DNA of 64,000 bases from Gammaproteobacteria bacterium (lineage in GTDB: Bacteria; Pseudomonadota; Gammaproteobacteria; JAPPPA01), in the NCBI GenBank assembly GCA_030425645.1, contig JAUHZK010000008.1, forward strand, positions 79,173 to 143,172, read 5' to 3'. Positions 45,580 through 55,439 of this stretch are shown piece by piece (positions within the stretch are counted from its first letter, which is position 1; each line of letters starts with the position of its first letter). The notes beneath the pieces were generated by a model, which had not been told where the DNA came from, ran no database searches, and saw nothing but the letters and a program-made list of their open reading frames with translations. Made by a program: the position numbers and the translations under genes.

Positions 45580-46860
45580 ATGACTCAAGCCCCGTTACTT
45601 AAGCGCGTTGCGATTCTAGGTGGCAACCGAACCCCTTTCTGCCGCGCCTATAGTGACTTTGCTGCGGTCAGTAATATTGAGCTGCTTAGTGCCGCGTTAG
45701 CTGGGCTAGTAGAACGCCACCAACTACAGGGGCAAACTCTGGGTGAAGTCCAAGGCGGTGCGGTCCTTAAACATAGTGAAGACTTTAACCTAGTTCGCGA
45801 AGCGGTCTTATCCTCCGGTTTAGCCGCCGAAACGCCTACCACCGATGTTCAAATGGCCTGCGGCACCGGCTTGCAAGCAGCCTTAAATTTAGCTGGCAAA
45901 ATCGCCAGCGGCCAAATTGATAGTGCAATTGCCTGTGGGGTCGACAGCATTTCTCAGCGCCCGGTCTCGGCCAACAAAGCGCTACATGCAGAACTTAGCG
46001 CCACCGCCGGCAAGCCACTTTCGGCATCGGAGCTACAACAATTATTTGAAAACACACCCGCTCTCGCGATGCCCTACATCCCCGGCGTAGATGAGCGCCG
46101 CACCGGCAAAAGCATGGGCCAACACTGCGAAGAGATGATCACTGAATGGAACATCAGTCGCGCTGAGCAAGACAAACTCGCGCTGGCCTCACACCAGCAG
46201 CTAGCGCAATCTATCGCGGATGGGTTTCACCAAGACTTAATCAGCCCTTGCTTTGGTGCCGAAGCCGACAATAACCTACGTGCCAACCTGCAAGCGGACA
46301 AGCTGGATAGCCTACGGCCGGTATTTTCGGCCAACGGCAGCATCACTGCCGGCAATGCCAGCGCCTTTACGGACGGAGCAGCCGCAGTGCTCATGGCCTC
46401 GGAACAATGGGCCAAAGACCAACAGCTACCGGTACAGGCCTACCTCAGCTTCGGCAAAACCGCCGCCGTGAATTTCCAAGACGGCCACGAAGGGCTACTG
46501 CTCGCACCGGCCTATGCCGTCAGCCAGCTACTCGAACATGCCCAGCTATCGCTACAAGATTTTGACTACTACGAAATTCACGAAGCTTTTGCTGGCCAAG
46601 TACTATGCACCCTTAAAGCTTGGGAAGATCCGCAATTCTGCAAGCAGCGCCTGGGGCGTAGCAGCGCCCTCGGCAGCATTGATCGCAACAAGTTGAACGT
46701 TAATGGCTCTTCCTTAGCCGCTGGCCACCCCTTTGCCGCTACTGGCGCTCGCATCCTGCCAGTCTTAGCCAAGCTACTCGCTAACAAAGGACAGGGCCGC
46801 GGCCTTATTTCGATTTGCACCGCTGGCGGCATGGGCGTCACCGCCATTCTGGAACGTTAA
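45580..46860 (+). CDS. Acetyl-CoA acetyltransferase / 3-ketoacyl-CoA thiolase (FadI-like)
   Basis: 426 residues from the ATG at 45580, with AAGGAGAT upstream; the longer open frame runs back through the ncRNA and is not coding. The active-site cysteine is C94 (MACGTGLQAA). HEAFA, in place of NEAFA, is typical of FadI-type thiolases. GHPFAATG carries the catalytic histidine, and CTAGGMG the last cysteine. It cleaves 3-ketoacyl-CoA in beta-oxidation or condenses acetyl-CoA. No fadJ partner is adjacent. The next gene begins at the base that ends its stop. Confidence 0.92.
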   Translation: MTQAPLLKRVAILGGNRTPFCRAYSDFAAVSNIELLSAALAGLVERHQLQGQTLGEVQGGAVLKHSEDFNLVREAVLSSGLAAETPTTDVQMACGTGLQAALNLAGKIASGQIDSAIACGVDSISQRPVSANKALHAELSATAGKPLSASELQQLFENTPALAMPYIPGVDERRTGKSMGQHCEEMITEWNISRAEQDKLALASHQQLAQSIADGFHQDLISPCFGAEADNNLRANLQADKLDSLRPVFSANGSITAGNASAFTDGAAAVLMASEQWAKDQQLPVQAYLSFGKTAAVNFQDGHEGLLLAPAYAVSQLLEHAQLSLQDFDYYEIHEAFAGQVLCTLKAWEDPQFCKQRLGRSSALGSIDRNKLNVNGSSLAAGHPFAATGARILPVLAKLLANKGQGRGLISICTAGGMGVTAILER

Positions 46861-48227
46861 TGCTGCAACGCCTGTGCCTAACACTTGGGCTCCTTTTCTG
46901 TTGCGGCATTAGCCAGGCCGATGACTGGCTAATTGAAGCGAAAATTTTGGCCAGCAGCGGCCAAGATGCCGCTGCACTGGCGCAGCTCTGGCAGCATTAC
47001 CCAAGCCGCAGCGCTAGCGAACAACACCAAGCCCTATTACTGGCAGCTGAATTATGCGCCCGCAATGGCTTAACGGAACTGGCTCGTAGTTACTATCTAC
47101 AACAATTAAAGCGCCCAGCGAACAGCCTTGCTAGCGGCGACCGTTTCGCCATTGCCCGCTTTTTTGCCGACCAACAAGAATGGCAACGAAGCATCAGCAC
47201 ACTGGGCAAGTATTGGCAAAACTTCCCTCGTGAACTGAAAAAGCAGGCGCGTCTGTTACTCGGGCTGGCCCAACTGAAAATCCAGCAACCGCAACAAGCA
47301 TTAGACAGCTTGCGTTTTAAGCGGCATAACACCGAAGCGCTTGCCTACCGACGCTACAATCTCGCCATTGCCGAGTACCAACTGGGTAAAACCTTTGAAG
47401 CACGGCAACGACTACATCGCTTACTCAAAAAAACACCTCATAGCGTTGAGCAGGCGCTCTTCAATGACCGCCTGCGACTGCAACTGGCACAGCACTATCT
47501 ACGCTACCAGCAGGGCCGCTTCGCCAGCCCCTTACTGAGCCCAATCCAATACCAAAGCCCCTACGCCAATCAGGCATTACTAATGCTCGGCTGGGCGGCG
47601 CTAACTCCCGGTGGCGAACGCCCCAAATGCCAACAACTCAAAGGTGCTCAGGCCTGTTGGATTGAAACCGACGCTGACGGCAAAGACATCCAACGCAGCC
47701 CGACATCGATTAGCGCCACCTTTGCAGAGCTATCAGCGGCGGCCAATACCAGCAAAACACTTCAAACACAGTTAACGACGGCCATCCACAGTTGGCAACT
47801 GCTGGCCGACAAACCAGCTACAGACCATGACTCCATTAATGCCACACTTGCCCAACTAGAAGCTCAAGTTGCCTTGGCCTATGCCCTGCAAAGCATCAAA
47901 CAGCATCAGCTTTCATTAAACCGCTACCAGTCGGCGCTAGCCAACATCAATAAACAACTGGTCGCCCTAGAGGCCAGCCCTAGCCCCGCGCCGTCAATAG
48001 AAAAACTACAAACACTGGCGGCAAGTCTGCAACAACAGCCGCAACTAAATGCCACCGTCAAAGCAAAGGCCCTGAACGCGATCGACAACGCCATGCAATA
48101 TCGTCAGCAAGAGACACAGCGTCAGCGACTACAACAGCGCCGACATTGGCGTCCGATACTATTGGAATACAAAAAGCAGGCGCACCTTGGCTTAGCCAGT
48201 TTGCACGAGCAAATGAGCTACCGATAA
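46860..48227 (+). CDS. Exported TPR-like protein of unknown function
   Basis: 455 residues. A signal peptide of about 20 residues ends SQADD, then a long helical repeat region (about 25-300) of TPR-like units such as ELARSYYLQQL and EYQLGKTFEARQRL. The C-terminal 100 residues are Gln-rich helices. It starts at an ATG that shares its A with the thiolase stop (TAATG), so the two genes are coupled. I do not recognise a specific family. Confidence 0.72.
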   Translation: MLQRLCLTLGLLFCCGISQADDWLIEAKILASSGQDAAALAQLWQHYPSRSASEQHQALLLAAELCARNGLTELARSYYLQQLKRPANSLASGDRFAIARFFADQQEWQRSISTLGKYWQNFPRELKKQARLLLGLAQLKIQQPQQALDSLRFKRHNTEALAYRRYNLAIAEYQLGKTFEARQRLHRLLKKTPHSVEQALFNDRLRLQLAQHYLRYQQGRFASPLLSPIQYQSPYANQALLMLGWAALTPGGERPKCQQLKGAQACWIETDADGKDIQRSPTSISATFAELSAAANTSKTLQTQLTTAIHSWQLLADKPATDHDSINATLAQLEAQVALAYALQSIKQHQLSLNRYQSALANINKQLVALEASPSPAPSIEKLQTLAASLQQQPQLNATVKAKALNAIDNAMQYRQQETQRQRLQQRRHWRPILLEYKKQAHLGLASLHEQMSYR

Positions 48228-48331
48228 ACGCCGCTAATAGCGCTTGCGCAACACCCCGACATTCTGTCTTTTGTTATAGTCCCAAACCTGTTCACGGCCT
48301 ATAACACTTATTCAAACAGTAGCTATTTAAC

Positions 48332-49999
48332 ATGGATCAATTCAACGCCTTTATTGCCACCATTAACGGTTTTCTTTGGCACAACTACGTTCTCTTTGCT
48401 GTGCTCGGGGCCGGGCTACTGTTCACCTTCTGGAGCGGCTTCTCGCAGTACCGCTCGCTAACCCACGGCGTGGCTGTTCTAGGCGGCCGCTACAAACAAC
48501 CGGATGCACCTGGCGCTTTAAGCCATTTTCAAGCCTTAGCGGCAGCGCTATCGGCCACGGTTGGACTAGGCAATATTGGTGGTGTGGCCATTGCTATTGC
48601 CCTAGGCGGCCCGGGCGCCGTATTTTGGATGTGGGTAGTTGGCTTCTTAGGCATGGCGCTAAAAATGGCCGAAGTGACCTTGGCCATGATCTACCGCAAC
48701 ACAGATGACCCACACAACCCGCACGGTGGCGCCATGTGGGTAATCAAAAAAGCCGCTGAAGAACGCGGTGGCCGGATCGCCAGCGCCGGCAAAGCCCTTG
48801 GCGCCTTGTTCTGTGTCACTGTTTTAGTCTTCGCCATTACCGGCGGCAACATGTTCCAAGCTTGGAACGCGGGTGACATCTCACGTGAATACTTCGGCGT
48901 GCCGAATATCGCCACCGGCATTATTCTGGCTGTCGTGGTCGGCATGGTGATTCTGGGCGGCATTAGCCGTATCGGCAAAGTCGCTGGCACCTTAGTTCCA
49001 GCCATGTGCGGTCTGTATTTGCTAGCGGGCATTTATGTACTCATCACCAACGCCAGCGCCATTCCAGGCACCTTCGCACTGATTTTTGAAAGCGCCTTTA
49101 GCGCCACCGAAGCCACTGGCGCATTCTTAGGCGGCAGCATGGGTTACGCCTTCTTATGGGGCATGAAGCGGGCGCTATTTTCATCAGAAGCAGGCCTTGG
49201 CTCGGCTCCTATGGCACACGCGGCTGTGCAAACCCGCGAACCAGAACGTGAAGGCATTGTTGCTGGGCTAGAACCGTTTATTGACACCCTCGTGGTCTGC
49301 ACCACAACCGCCTTAGTTATTTTGGTCAGCGGCGCTTGGAACCGTCCGGCAGAAACCGAGCTGGCAACACCGCCAGTGTTTGAGCAGATTATTGAGCAAC
49401 AATATCAATTACAGGCAGCGCCGTTACCCAGCAGCACCAAACTAAGCGCCGGCACGCCAATCTTTATGGTTGCGCACGGCAGCGATAGCAGCGACACCAA
49501 TAACAACCTGATACAGATCACCGGCACCGTTGAAGAGCTTGAAAACGGCAGCCTGGCCGCCGTATTCGAAGCAATTAGCAGCGATGTCCAACCAACACTA
49601 CGCGACGGCCAGATCTGGGCCAACTATGTTGGTGCCACGCTTACCGCTAAGGCCTTCGACAGCGCCGAACCCGGCCTTGGCAAGTGGTTGGTGACACTGG
49701 CGGTTTGGTTATTCGCCATTTCCACCATGATTAGCTGGAGCTATTACGGCGAACAGGCCATGGTCTATCTGTTTGGCGAGAACTCTGTAACACCTTATCG
49801 AGTCGTATATTGCATCTTGGCCGTACTGTCTTGCACAGGCTTTATTACCAGCACCGCCGAGCTCGGCAACTTTTCCGACTTGGGTGCCGGCATGATGTTG
49901 GTCGTCAACATCCCCATTACGCTGCTATTAGGGCACAAAGCCATGGCCGCCTATAAACGCTACAACCAGCGATTAAGCGCTGGAGAATTTAACCAATAG
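48332..49999 (+). CDS. Sodium:alanine symporter (AGCS family) with inserted soluble domain
   Basis: 555 residues, against about 450 for most AGCS proteins. The family signature SATVGLGNIGGVAIAIALGG is at about 74-93, the segment KMAEVTLAMIYR at 111-122, and GLGSAPMAHAA at about 288-298. About 100 extra residues (337-437), polar and beta-rich, sit between two membrane helices. The last helices resume at about 451 (KWLVTLAVWLF). It imports alanine or glycine with Na+. Confidence 0.9.
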   Translation: MDQFNAFIATINGFLWHNYVLFAVLGAGLLFTFWSGFSQYRSLTHGVAVLGGRYKQPDAPGALSHFQALAAALSATVGLGNIGGVAIAIALGGPGAVFWMWVVGFLGMALKMAEVTLAMIYRNTDDPHNPHGGAMWVIKKAAEERGGRIASAGKALGALFCVTVLVFAITGGNMFQAWNAGDISREYFGVPNIATGIILAVVVGMVILGGISRIGKVAGTLVPAMCGLYLLAGIYVLITNASAIPGTFALIFESAFSATEATGAFLGGSMGYAFLWGMKRALFSSEAGLGSAPMAHAAVQTREPEREGIVAGLEPFIDTLVVCTTTALVILVSGAWNRPAETELATPPVFEQIIEQQYQLQAAPLPSSTKLSAGTPIFMVAHGSDSSDTNNNLIQITGTVEELENGSLAAVFEAISSDVQPTLRDGQIWANYVGATLTAKAFDSAEPGLGKWLVTLAVWLFAISTMISWSYYGEQAMVYLFGENSVTPYRVVYCILAVLSCTGFITSTAELGNFSDLGAGMMLVVNIPITLLLGHKAMAAYKRYNQRLSAGEFNQ

Positions 50000-50016
50000 A
50001 GACAAAGATCAAAAAA

Positions 50017-50967
50017 GTGAAGCACGGAGTATTAATCACCAACCTAGGCACACCTGATGCGCCTACGGCCAAAGCCATTCGGGTTTATCTGAAAGAGTTT
50101 CTCTCAGATATCCGCGTGGTAGATGCACCACGATGGTTATGGTTTTTTGTACTTAAGGTGATTCTGGCGATTCGCCCCAGCCGCGTCGCGGAGGGCTATC
50201 GTGCAGTCTGGACTGAGGCTGGCTCACCGTTATTGACCATTAGTCGTTCACAACAACAAGCCCTACAAAAAGCCTTCGGCGACAACGCGGCGGTTAGCCT
50301 AGGCATGCGCTATGGCAACCCAAGTATTGGCTCTGCACTAGACGAATTAATGGCCGCCGGTGTCGAGCAAATAACGGTATTGCCACTCTATCCGCAGTAT
50401 TCTGCCACCACCACCGCCTCAACCTTTGATGCCGTTGCTGACTGGAGCAAGCAACAACGCGCGCTGCCGACGATCAAATTTATTCGCGACTATTACCAGA
50501 ACGATGCTTGGTCAGTCGCCTTAGCCAACTCAGTATTAGAACACTGGCAAAACCAAGGCCGTGGCGACAAGCTACTGATGAGCTTTCATGGCATTCCACA
50601 ACGCTATTGTGAGCTAGGCGACCCCTACTACCAGCAATGCCTCGCTACCGCCGAGCAACTCGCCAGCACACTCAACCTTAAAGATGAGGAATGGGCCATT
50701 AGCTTCCAAAGTCGTGTCGGCAGGGAGCCTTGGCTACAACCCTATACCGATGAGACCCTAAAGCAGTGGGGCTCTGAGGGGCTAGCCACGGTCGATGTCA
50801 TCTGCCCTGGCTTTAGTGCTGACTGCCTCGAAACTCTGGAAGAAATCCAGCAAGAAAACGCCGAATACTTTACTGAAGCAGGCGGCAAGAGCTTGCGCTA
50901 TATCACTGCCCTTAATACCCGAGACGACCACATTCAGGCACTAAAAAACATTATAGAGACCGCCTAA
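50017..50967 (+). CDS. hemH: Ferrochelatase
   Basis: Inserts Fe2+ into protoporphyrin IX, the last step of haem synthesis. 316 residues, GTG start. The N-terminus GVLITNLGTPDAPT and the active-site histidine in SFHGIPQRY (about 190) are present, as is GYRAVWTEAGSPLL. The next gene, the RND adaptor, begins one base after its stop, so expression is coupled. Confidence 0.96.
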   Translation: MKHGVLITNLGTPDAPTAKAIRVYLKEFLSDIRVVDAPRWLWFFVLKVILAIRPSRVAEGYRAVWTEAGSPLLTISRSQQQALQKAFGDNAAVSLGMRYGNPSIGSALDELMAAGVEQITVLPLYPQYSATTTASTFDAVADWSKQQRALPTIKFIRDYYQNDAWSVALANSVLEHWQNQGRGDKLLMSFHGIPQRYCELGDPYYQQCLATAEQLASTLNLKDEEWAISFQSRVGREPWLQPYTDETLKQWGSEGLATVDVICPGFSADCLETLEEIQQENAEYFTEAGGKSLRYITALNTRDDHIQALKNIIETA

Positions 50968-52227
50968 ATGAGCACTGCCCAAGAGAAAAACCGCAGCGGC
51001 TGCTTAATTGCCATCATTATTATTGTGGCCGCCATTATTGGCGCTGCCATTCTAATTAAGAGCAAAAAACAGCCCGAAGCCAATAACAATGCGCCACCGC
51101 CGCCACCGGTAAGTGTTTTGATTGCCGAGCCACAAACAGTGACACCCGTGACCACACTTTACGGCCAAGTCACCAGCCCTAGCTTTGCAACCTTAGTTGC
51201 CAGCGTTACGGCCAATGTCATACAAGTACCGGTGCTGGAAGGCCAAAGCATTGAAGCTGGCGAACTACTGGTACAGCTAGACGATGCCGAAGCCAGATTG
51301 GCGCTCGCACAAGCCGAATCACGCGCCTTAGACGCCAAAGCCCAATATCGTTTAGAACAACAACGCCAAAGCTCAGACCGTAGCCAACTTAAGCGCGAAC
51401 GCGAACTCACTCAACTGGCGCAAAAATCTTTTGAGCGCAGCAAAAACCTATTTAGCAAGGGCCTTATTTCGCAGTCGCAATTTGACACTGCGCAAGACAA
51501 GTACTCGCGCCAAGCAGCGGCCTTAGAAAACCGCGAACTCTCTATTCGCCAACACGAGGCGCGTCTACAGGCCTTAAAAGCCGCCGAACAAAGCGCCAAC
51601 ACCTCGGTAGAACAAGCCAAGCTGGATCTCAGCCGCACTACCGTTACCGCACCTTTTAGCGGTCGTATTGTTGATGTGCCGATTGCCGTTGGCGACCGCG
51701 TGCGTAACGCACAAACGCTGGCGACACTGTATAACCCAGAGGCTTTAGAAATTCGGGCCTTGATACCCAATCGCTACCTAAAAGCCGTACGCAACGCCCT
51801 GGCTAACGGCGAAACGCCAACGGCACATGTCAAAGTCACTGGTTTAGATACCGTGCCGGTACCGCTCTTAAGAATCGCTGGCGCGGTGAGAGCCGGCAGT
51901 GGCGGCGTTGAGGCTTATTTCCGCTTACCTGCTGAGAGCAATATTGAGCTCAACCGAAACGTTGCCCTATTGCTAGAACTACCCGCCGAAGATAACGCCA
52001 TCAGCGTACCTTATCAGGCTGTGTTTGGTCTTAACGCGGTCTTTATTGTTGATGCCGAAGACCGGCTACAGCGTTTGCCCGTTGAGCAACTTGGAGATGG
52101 CCTAGGCGAGCAAGGTGAGAAACGTGTGGTGATTCGCAGCGACGCATTAAATGCCGGCACACGGGTACTAGCGACCCAGCTACCCACCGCCATTAGCGGT
52201 CTCAAAGTTGCGCCCATTGAACAATAG
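50968..52227 (+). CDS. RND efflux periplasmic adaptor (HlyD/AcrA type)
   Basis: 419 residues. One N-terminal membrane helix (about 12-30), lipoyl-like half (about 60-95), coiled-coil hairpin (about 105-210), second lipoyl half (FSGRIVDVPIAVGDRV), beta-barrel and C-terminal domain. It bridges the inner-membrane pump to an outer-membrane channel. No TolC-type gene is in the window. It directly follows hemH and precedes the permease by 24 bp. Confidence 0.92.
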   Translation: MSTAQEKNRSGCLIAIIIIVAAIIGAAILIKSKKQPEANNNAPPPPPVSVLIAEPQTVTPVTTLYGQVTSPSFATLVASVTANVIQVPVLEGQSIEAGELLVQLDDAEARLALAQAESRALDAKAQYRLEQQRQSSDRSQLKRERELTQLAQKSFERSKNLFSKGLISQSQFDTAQDKYSRQAAALENRELSIRQHEARLQALKAAEQSANTSVEQAKLDLSRTTVTAPFSGRIVDVPIAVGDRVRNAQTLATLYNPEALEIRALIPNRYLKAVRNALANGETPTAHVKVTGLDTVPVPLLRIAGAVRAGSGGVEAYFRLPAESNIELNRNVALLLELPAEDNAISVPYQAVFGLNAVFIVDAEDRLQRLPVEQLGDGLGEQGEKRVVIRSDALNAGTRVLATQLPTAISGLKVAPIEQ

Positions 52228-52251
52228 AGTACTGAACAATCGAGTCCGGCC

Positions 52252-55200
52252 ATGAGCTTCTCTCACAAACAAGATTTAATTGGCCAATTTGCGCAACACA
52301 AAGTTGCCGCCAACTTGCTCATGATCATCATGCTGATGTCAGGCGGCTGGGCGCTATTTAAACTACATACGCAGTTCTTGCCGACCTTTGGCATCGACTT
52401 TATTAGCGTTACCGTGCCATGGCGCGGCGCCAGTGCCGAAGACGTTGAAGAAGCCGTGATCAACGTGATGGAAGATCGCTTCCGCACACTCGATAGTGTT
52501 AAAAGCATTACCTCCACGGCTAAAGAAGGCGTCGGCTTTATCTTTATTGAACTCGACGAAGATACCGACAAAGGCCCGGCACTAGACCAAGTCCAACAAG
52601 AGATAAAACTGATTCGCAACTTGCCTGACAGCGCCGAAGAGCCGCAGGTTAGTTTGATTGAACACCAAGAAATGATTGGCCGTGCGGTGCTATCGGGGCC
52701 AGTCACGCTAGAGGAGCTGCGGCCGCTAGCGAAAAAATACGAAGACCAGTTGCTAGCGGGTGGCATTGACCAAGTCCAAATTTATGGCCTGCCGGCAGAA
52801 GAAATCGCCATCCAAATCCCGCAAGCCAAGCTCCATGAGCTAGGACTGAGCATTGAACAAGCGGCGCAGTTAATTGCCGCTGGCAGCCAAGACCTGCCGG
52901 CCGGTTCAATCGGCAAAAACGAAGCCACTCGGCAACTACGAGCCACGCAAAAACGCCGCAATGAACTGGGCTTTTCTGAGCTACCACTGCTAACCGACGC
53001 GCAAGGCCGCCTGATCACGGTAGGCGATGTTGCTGAAGTGGAGCGCCGCGAACAGCCGGGCACCATCTTGATGTGGCACGAAGGCAACCCGGCGGTAGAG
53101 CTAGTCTTGCAACGCAAGAAAGACCAAGACGCGTTAAAAATGGCAGAGATCATGCGCGACTGGCATGCCGTGGCTGAAGCCGAACTGCCGGGCAACCTGC
53201 ACTTACAACTCTACGATGAACAGTGGAAACCACTACAAGAACGCATCAGCATGCTGCTGAAAAATGGCGCCAGTGGCTTGCTGTTGATTATCGCGATCCT
53301 CTACTTATTTCTAAACGGCCGCGTCGCCTTCTGGGTCACGATTGGCATCCCAACCTCATTTATGGCCACACTCGCCGTGCTGTACGCAGCCGGTGGCACC
53401 ATCGATATGATTTCGCTGTTTGCGATGATTATGGCGCTGGGGATTATTGTTGATGACGCCATCGTGGTTGGCGAAGACGCCCTCACCCACTACCAAGCTG
53501 GCGAACCGTCGCTACAAGCCTCTGAAGGCGGCGCTCGGCGCATGTTTTGGCCCGTCATGTCCAGCTCCATGACCACCATCGCGGCCTTTTTGCCGCTAAT
53601 GATGATTGGCGACTATATCGGCGACATCTTGTTTGCGATCCCCTTAGTGGTGATTTGCGTGATTATTGCCTCGCTGATCGAATCCTTTCTGGTGTTGCCG
53701 GGCCACCTACGGCATACCTTTGTCAAAATAGAAAAAGATCAAACGCCCGCTTGGCGACAAAAATTCGATGCCGGCTTTAACCGCTTTCGTAACGGCGCCT
53801 TTAAGAATTTTGTGACCAGCGCCATCCGTAATCGTTGGATCACCTTAGGCGCGGTGATTGCCTCCTTAATTCTCGGCATTGGCCTATTAGCTGGTGGCAA
53901 AGTTAAATTCACCTTCTTCCCTACACCCGAGGTGCCGGTAATTGTCGGTAACATCGGGTTTGTTGCTGGCACACCGATTGAGGAAATCGATGCCTTCTTG
54001 AAACATGCTGAAGACATGCTCTGGGAAACCGACAAAGCACTTGGCCCCGGCCTAGTTACGATCGCTATTACCCGTCGCGGCCTGAATGTAAACCCGGGTA
54101 ATAATTTCACTCGCTCTGGCGAGCAGTTCGCGCTATTCCAAGTAGAACTACTGCAACCGGACGAGCGCGAGGTTCGTAATGAGCAATTTATTGCCGAATG
54201 GAAAAAGCGCGTAAAAACCGTGCCCGGGCTCGACCAATTCGGTTTGTTCACCCCTAGCGGCGGCCCACCGGGGCGCGATTTAGAAATCCGCCTAGCTGGT
54301 GAAAACGCCCTAGAAATCAAAGCCGCCGCACAAGCTTTGGTCGCCAAGCTGCAACGTTTACCGGGCGTTTACGGCATTGATGACAACACCCCTTGGGGCC
54401 AAGAACAGCTGATTTATTCGCTAACCCCAGAAGCTGAGAGCCTAGGCTTTACGGTCGCCTCTCTCGGTCAACAACTACGCAATAACTTTGATGGTCGCCT
54501 AGTACAGATATTCCAAGACAATGGTGACGAGGTTGAAGTCCGCGTCATGCTGCCGGATGTCGAACGGAATAGCTTGTTTGGCTTTGACGCTTTGCCACTA
54601 CAAACACCCAACGGCCAAACCACCGCACTCGGCAATATGGTCAGCTTTGAAACCCAACGCGGCCTAGAGCGCCTACGCCACCGTGACGGCAAACTATCGA
54701 TTACCGTTTCCGCCGACGTTGATATTGGCGCCGCCAATACTCAGGAAACCCGCGCCGCGGTCGCCGAAGCCCTGTTCCCGGAAATCGAATCCGAGTTTAA
54801 CGTTGAGGCCAGCTTTGTTGGCGCCGCCAAAGACCAAGCCGAGACCATGGCCGATATGCTCATTGGCCTGATCTACGCCATCGTGCTGATTTATCTGGTC
54901 TTGGCTTGGGTCTTTGGTTCTTGGGGCTGGCCACTGATGGTGATGGCCATTATTCCGTTCGGCCTGGTCGGCGCACTCACCGGCCACTATGTACTGGGTA
55001 TTGATATGACCTTGCTATCGCTGTTTGGTCTCTTCGGCCTATCCGGCATTGTCGTCAACGACTCCATTATTCTGGTGGTGTTCTATAAAGAATTACGCCA
55101 AAAAGGCTTAGCCATCAGAGAGGCCTTAATAGAAGCCTCAGCGGCCCGCTTGCGCGCCGTTATTCTCACCTCAGCCACCACCATCGCTGGCCTCACGCCA

Positions 55201-55413
55201 CTGATGTTTGAGACCTCACTGCAAGCTAGCTTCTTAATCCCAATGGCCGCCTCCATCACCTTTGGCTTGGCCTTCGCCACCATCTTAGTGCTGGTATTAG
55301 TACCTTGCTTATTAAGCATCTATGAAGATGCCATGGCCTATTTCGGCTTGGATAGCGCCGCCATTGATGCCAACTCGCCGGTTGGGCAACAAATTAACAG
55401 CGACTTAAGTTAA
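52252..55413 (+). CDS. RND efflux pump permease (AcrB/MdtF superfamily)
   Basis: 1053 residues with 12 membrane helices in the AcrB layout. Proton-relay acids are in GIIVDDAIVVGED (helix 4), and the helix before the large second loop follows the usual pattern. Pump-core markers include LPTFGIDFISVTVPWRGASAEDVEE at about 42-66. The substrate is not predictable. It is the last gene of a hemH-adaptor-permease operon, convergent with the peptidoglycan-binding lipoprotein. Confidence 0.93.
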   Translation: MSFSHKQDLIGQFAQHKVAANLLMIIMLMSGGWALFKLHTQFLPTFGIDFISVTVPWRGASAEDVEEAVINVMEDRFRTLDSVKSITSTAKEGVGFIFIELDEDTDKGPALDQVQQEIKLIRNLPDSAEEPQVSLIEHQEMIGRAVLSGPVTLEELRPLAKKYEDQLLAGGIDQVQIYGLPAEEIAIQIPQAKLHELGLSIEQAAQLIAAGSQDLPAGSIGKNEATRQLRATQKRRNELGFSELPLLTDAQGRLITVGDVAEVERREQPGTILMWHEGNPAVELVLQRKKDQDALKMAEIMRDWHAVAEAELPGNLHLQLYDEQWKPLQERISMLLKNGASGLLLIIAILYLFLNGRVAFWVTIGIPTSFMATLAVLYAAGGTIDMISLFAMIMALGIIVDDAIVVGEDALTHYQAGEPSLQASEGGARRMFWPVMSSSMTTIAAFLPLMMIGDYIGDILFAIPLVVICVIIASLIESFLVLPGHLRHTFVKIEKDQTPAWRQKFDAGFNRFRNGAFKNFVTSAIRNRWITLGAVIASLILGIGLLAGGKVKFTFFPTPEVPVIVGNIGFVAGTPIEEIDAFLKHAEDMLWETDKALGPGLVTIAITRRGLNVNPGNNFTRSGEQFALFQVELLQPDEREVRNEQFIAEWKKRVKTVPGLDQFGLFTPSGGPPGRDLEIRLAGENALEIKAAAQALVAKLQRLPGVYGIDDNTPWGQEQLIYSLTPEAESLGFTVASLGQQLRNNFDGRLVQIFQDNGDEVEVRVMLPDVERNSLFGFDALPLQTPNGQTTALGNMVSFETQRGLERLRHRDGKLSITVSADVDIGAANTQETRAAVAEALFPEIESEFNVEASFVGAAKDQAETMADMLIGLIYAIVLIYLVLAWVFGSWGWPLMVMAIIPFGLVGALTGHYVLGIDMTLLSLFGLFGLSGIVVNDSIILVVFYKELRQKGLAIREALIEASAARLRAVILTSATTIAGLTPLMFETSLQASFLIPMAASITFGLAFATILVLVLVPCLLSIYEDAMAYFGLDSAAIDANSPVGQQINSDLS

Positions 55414-55439
55414 CGGACTTAAATTAAAGCTGTAAGCAA

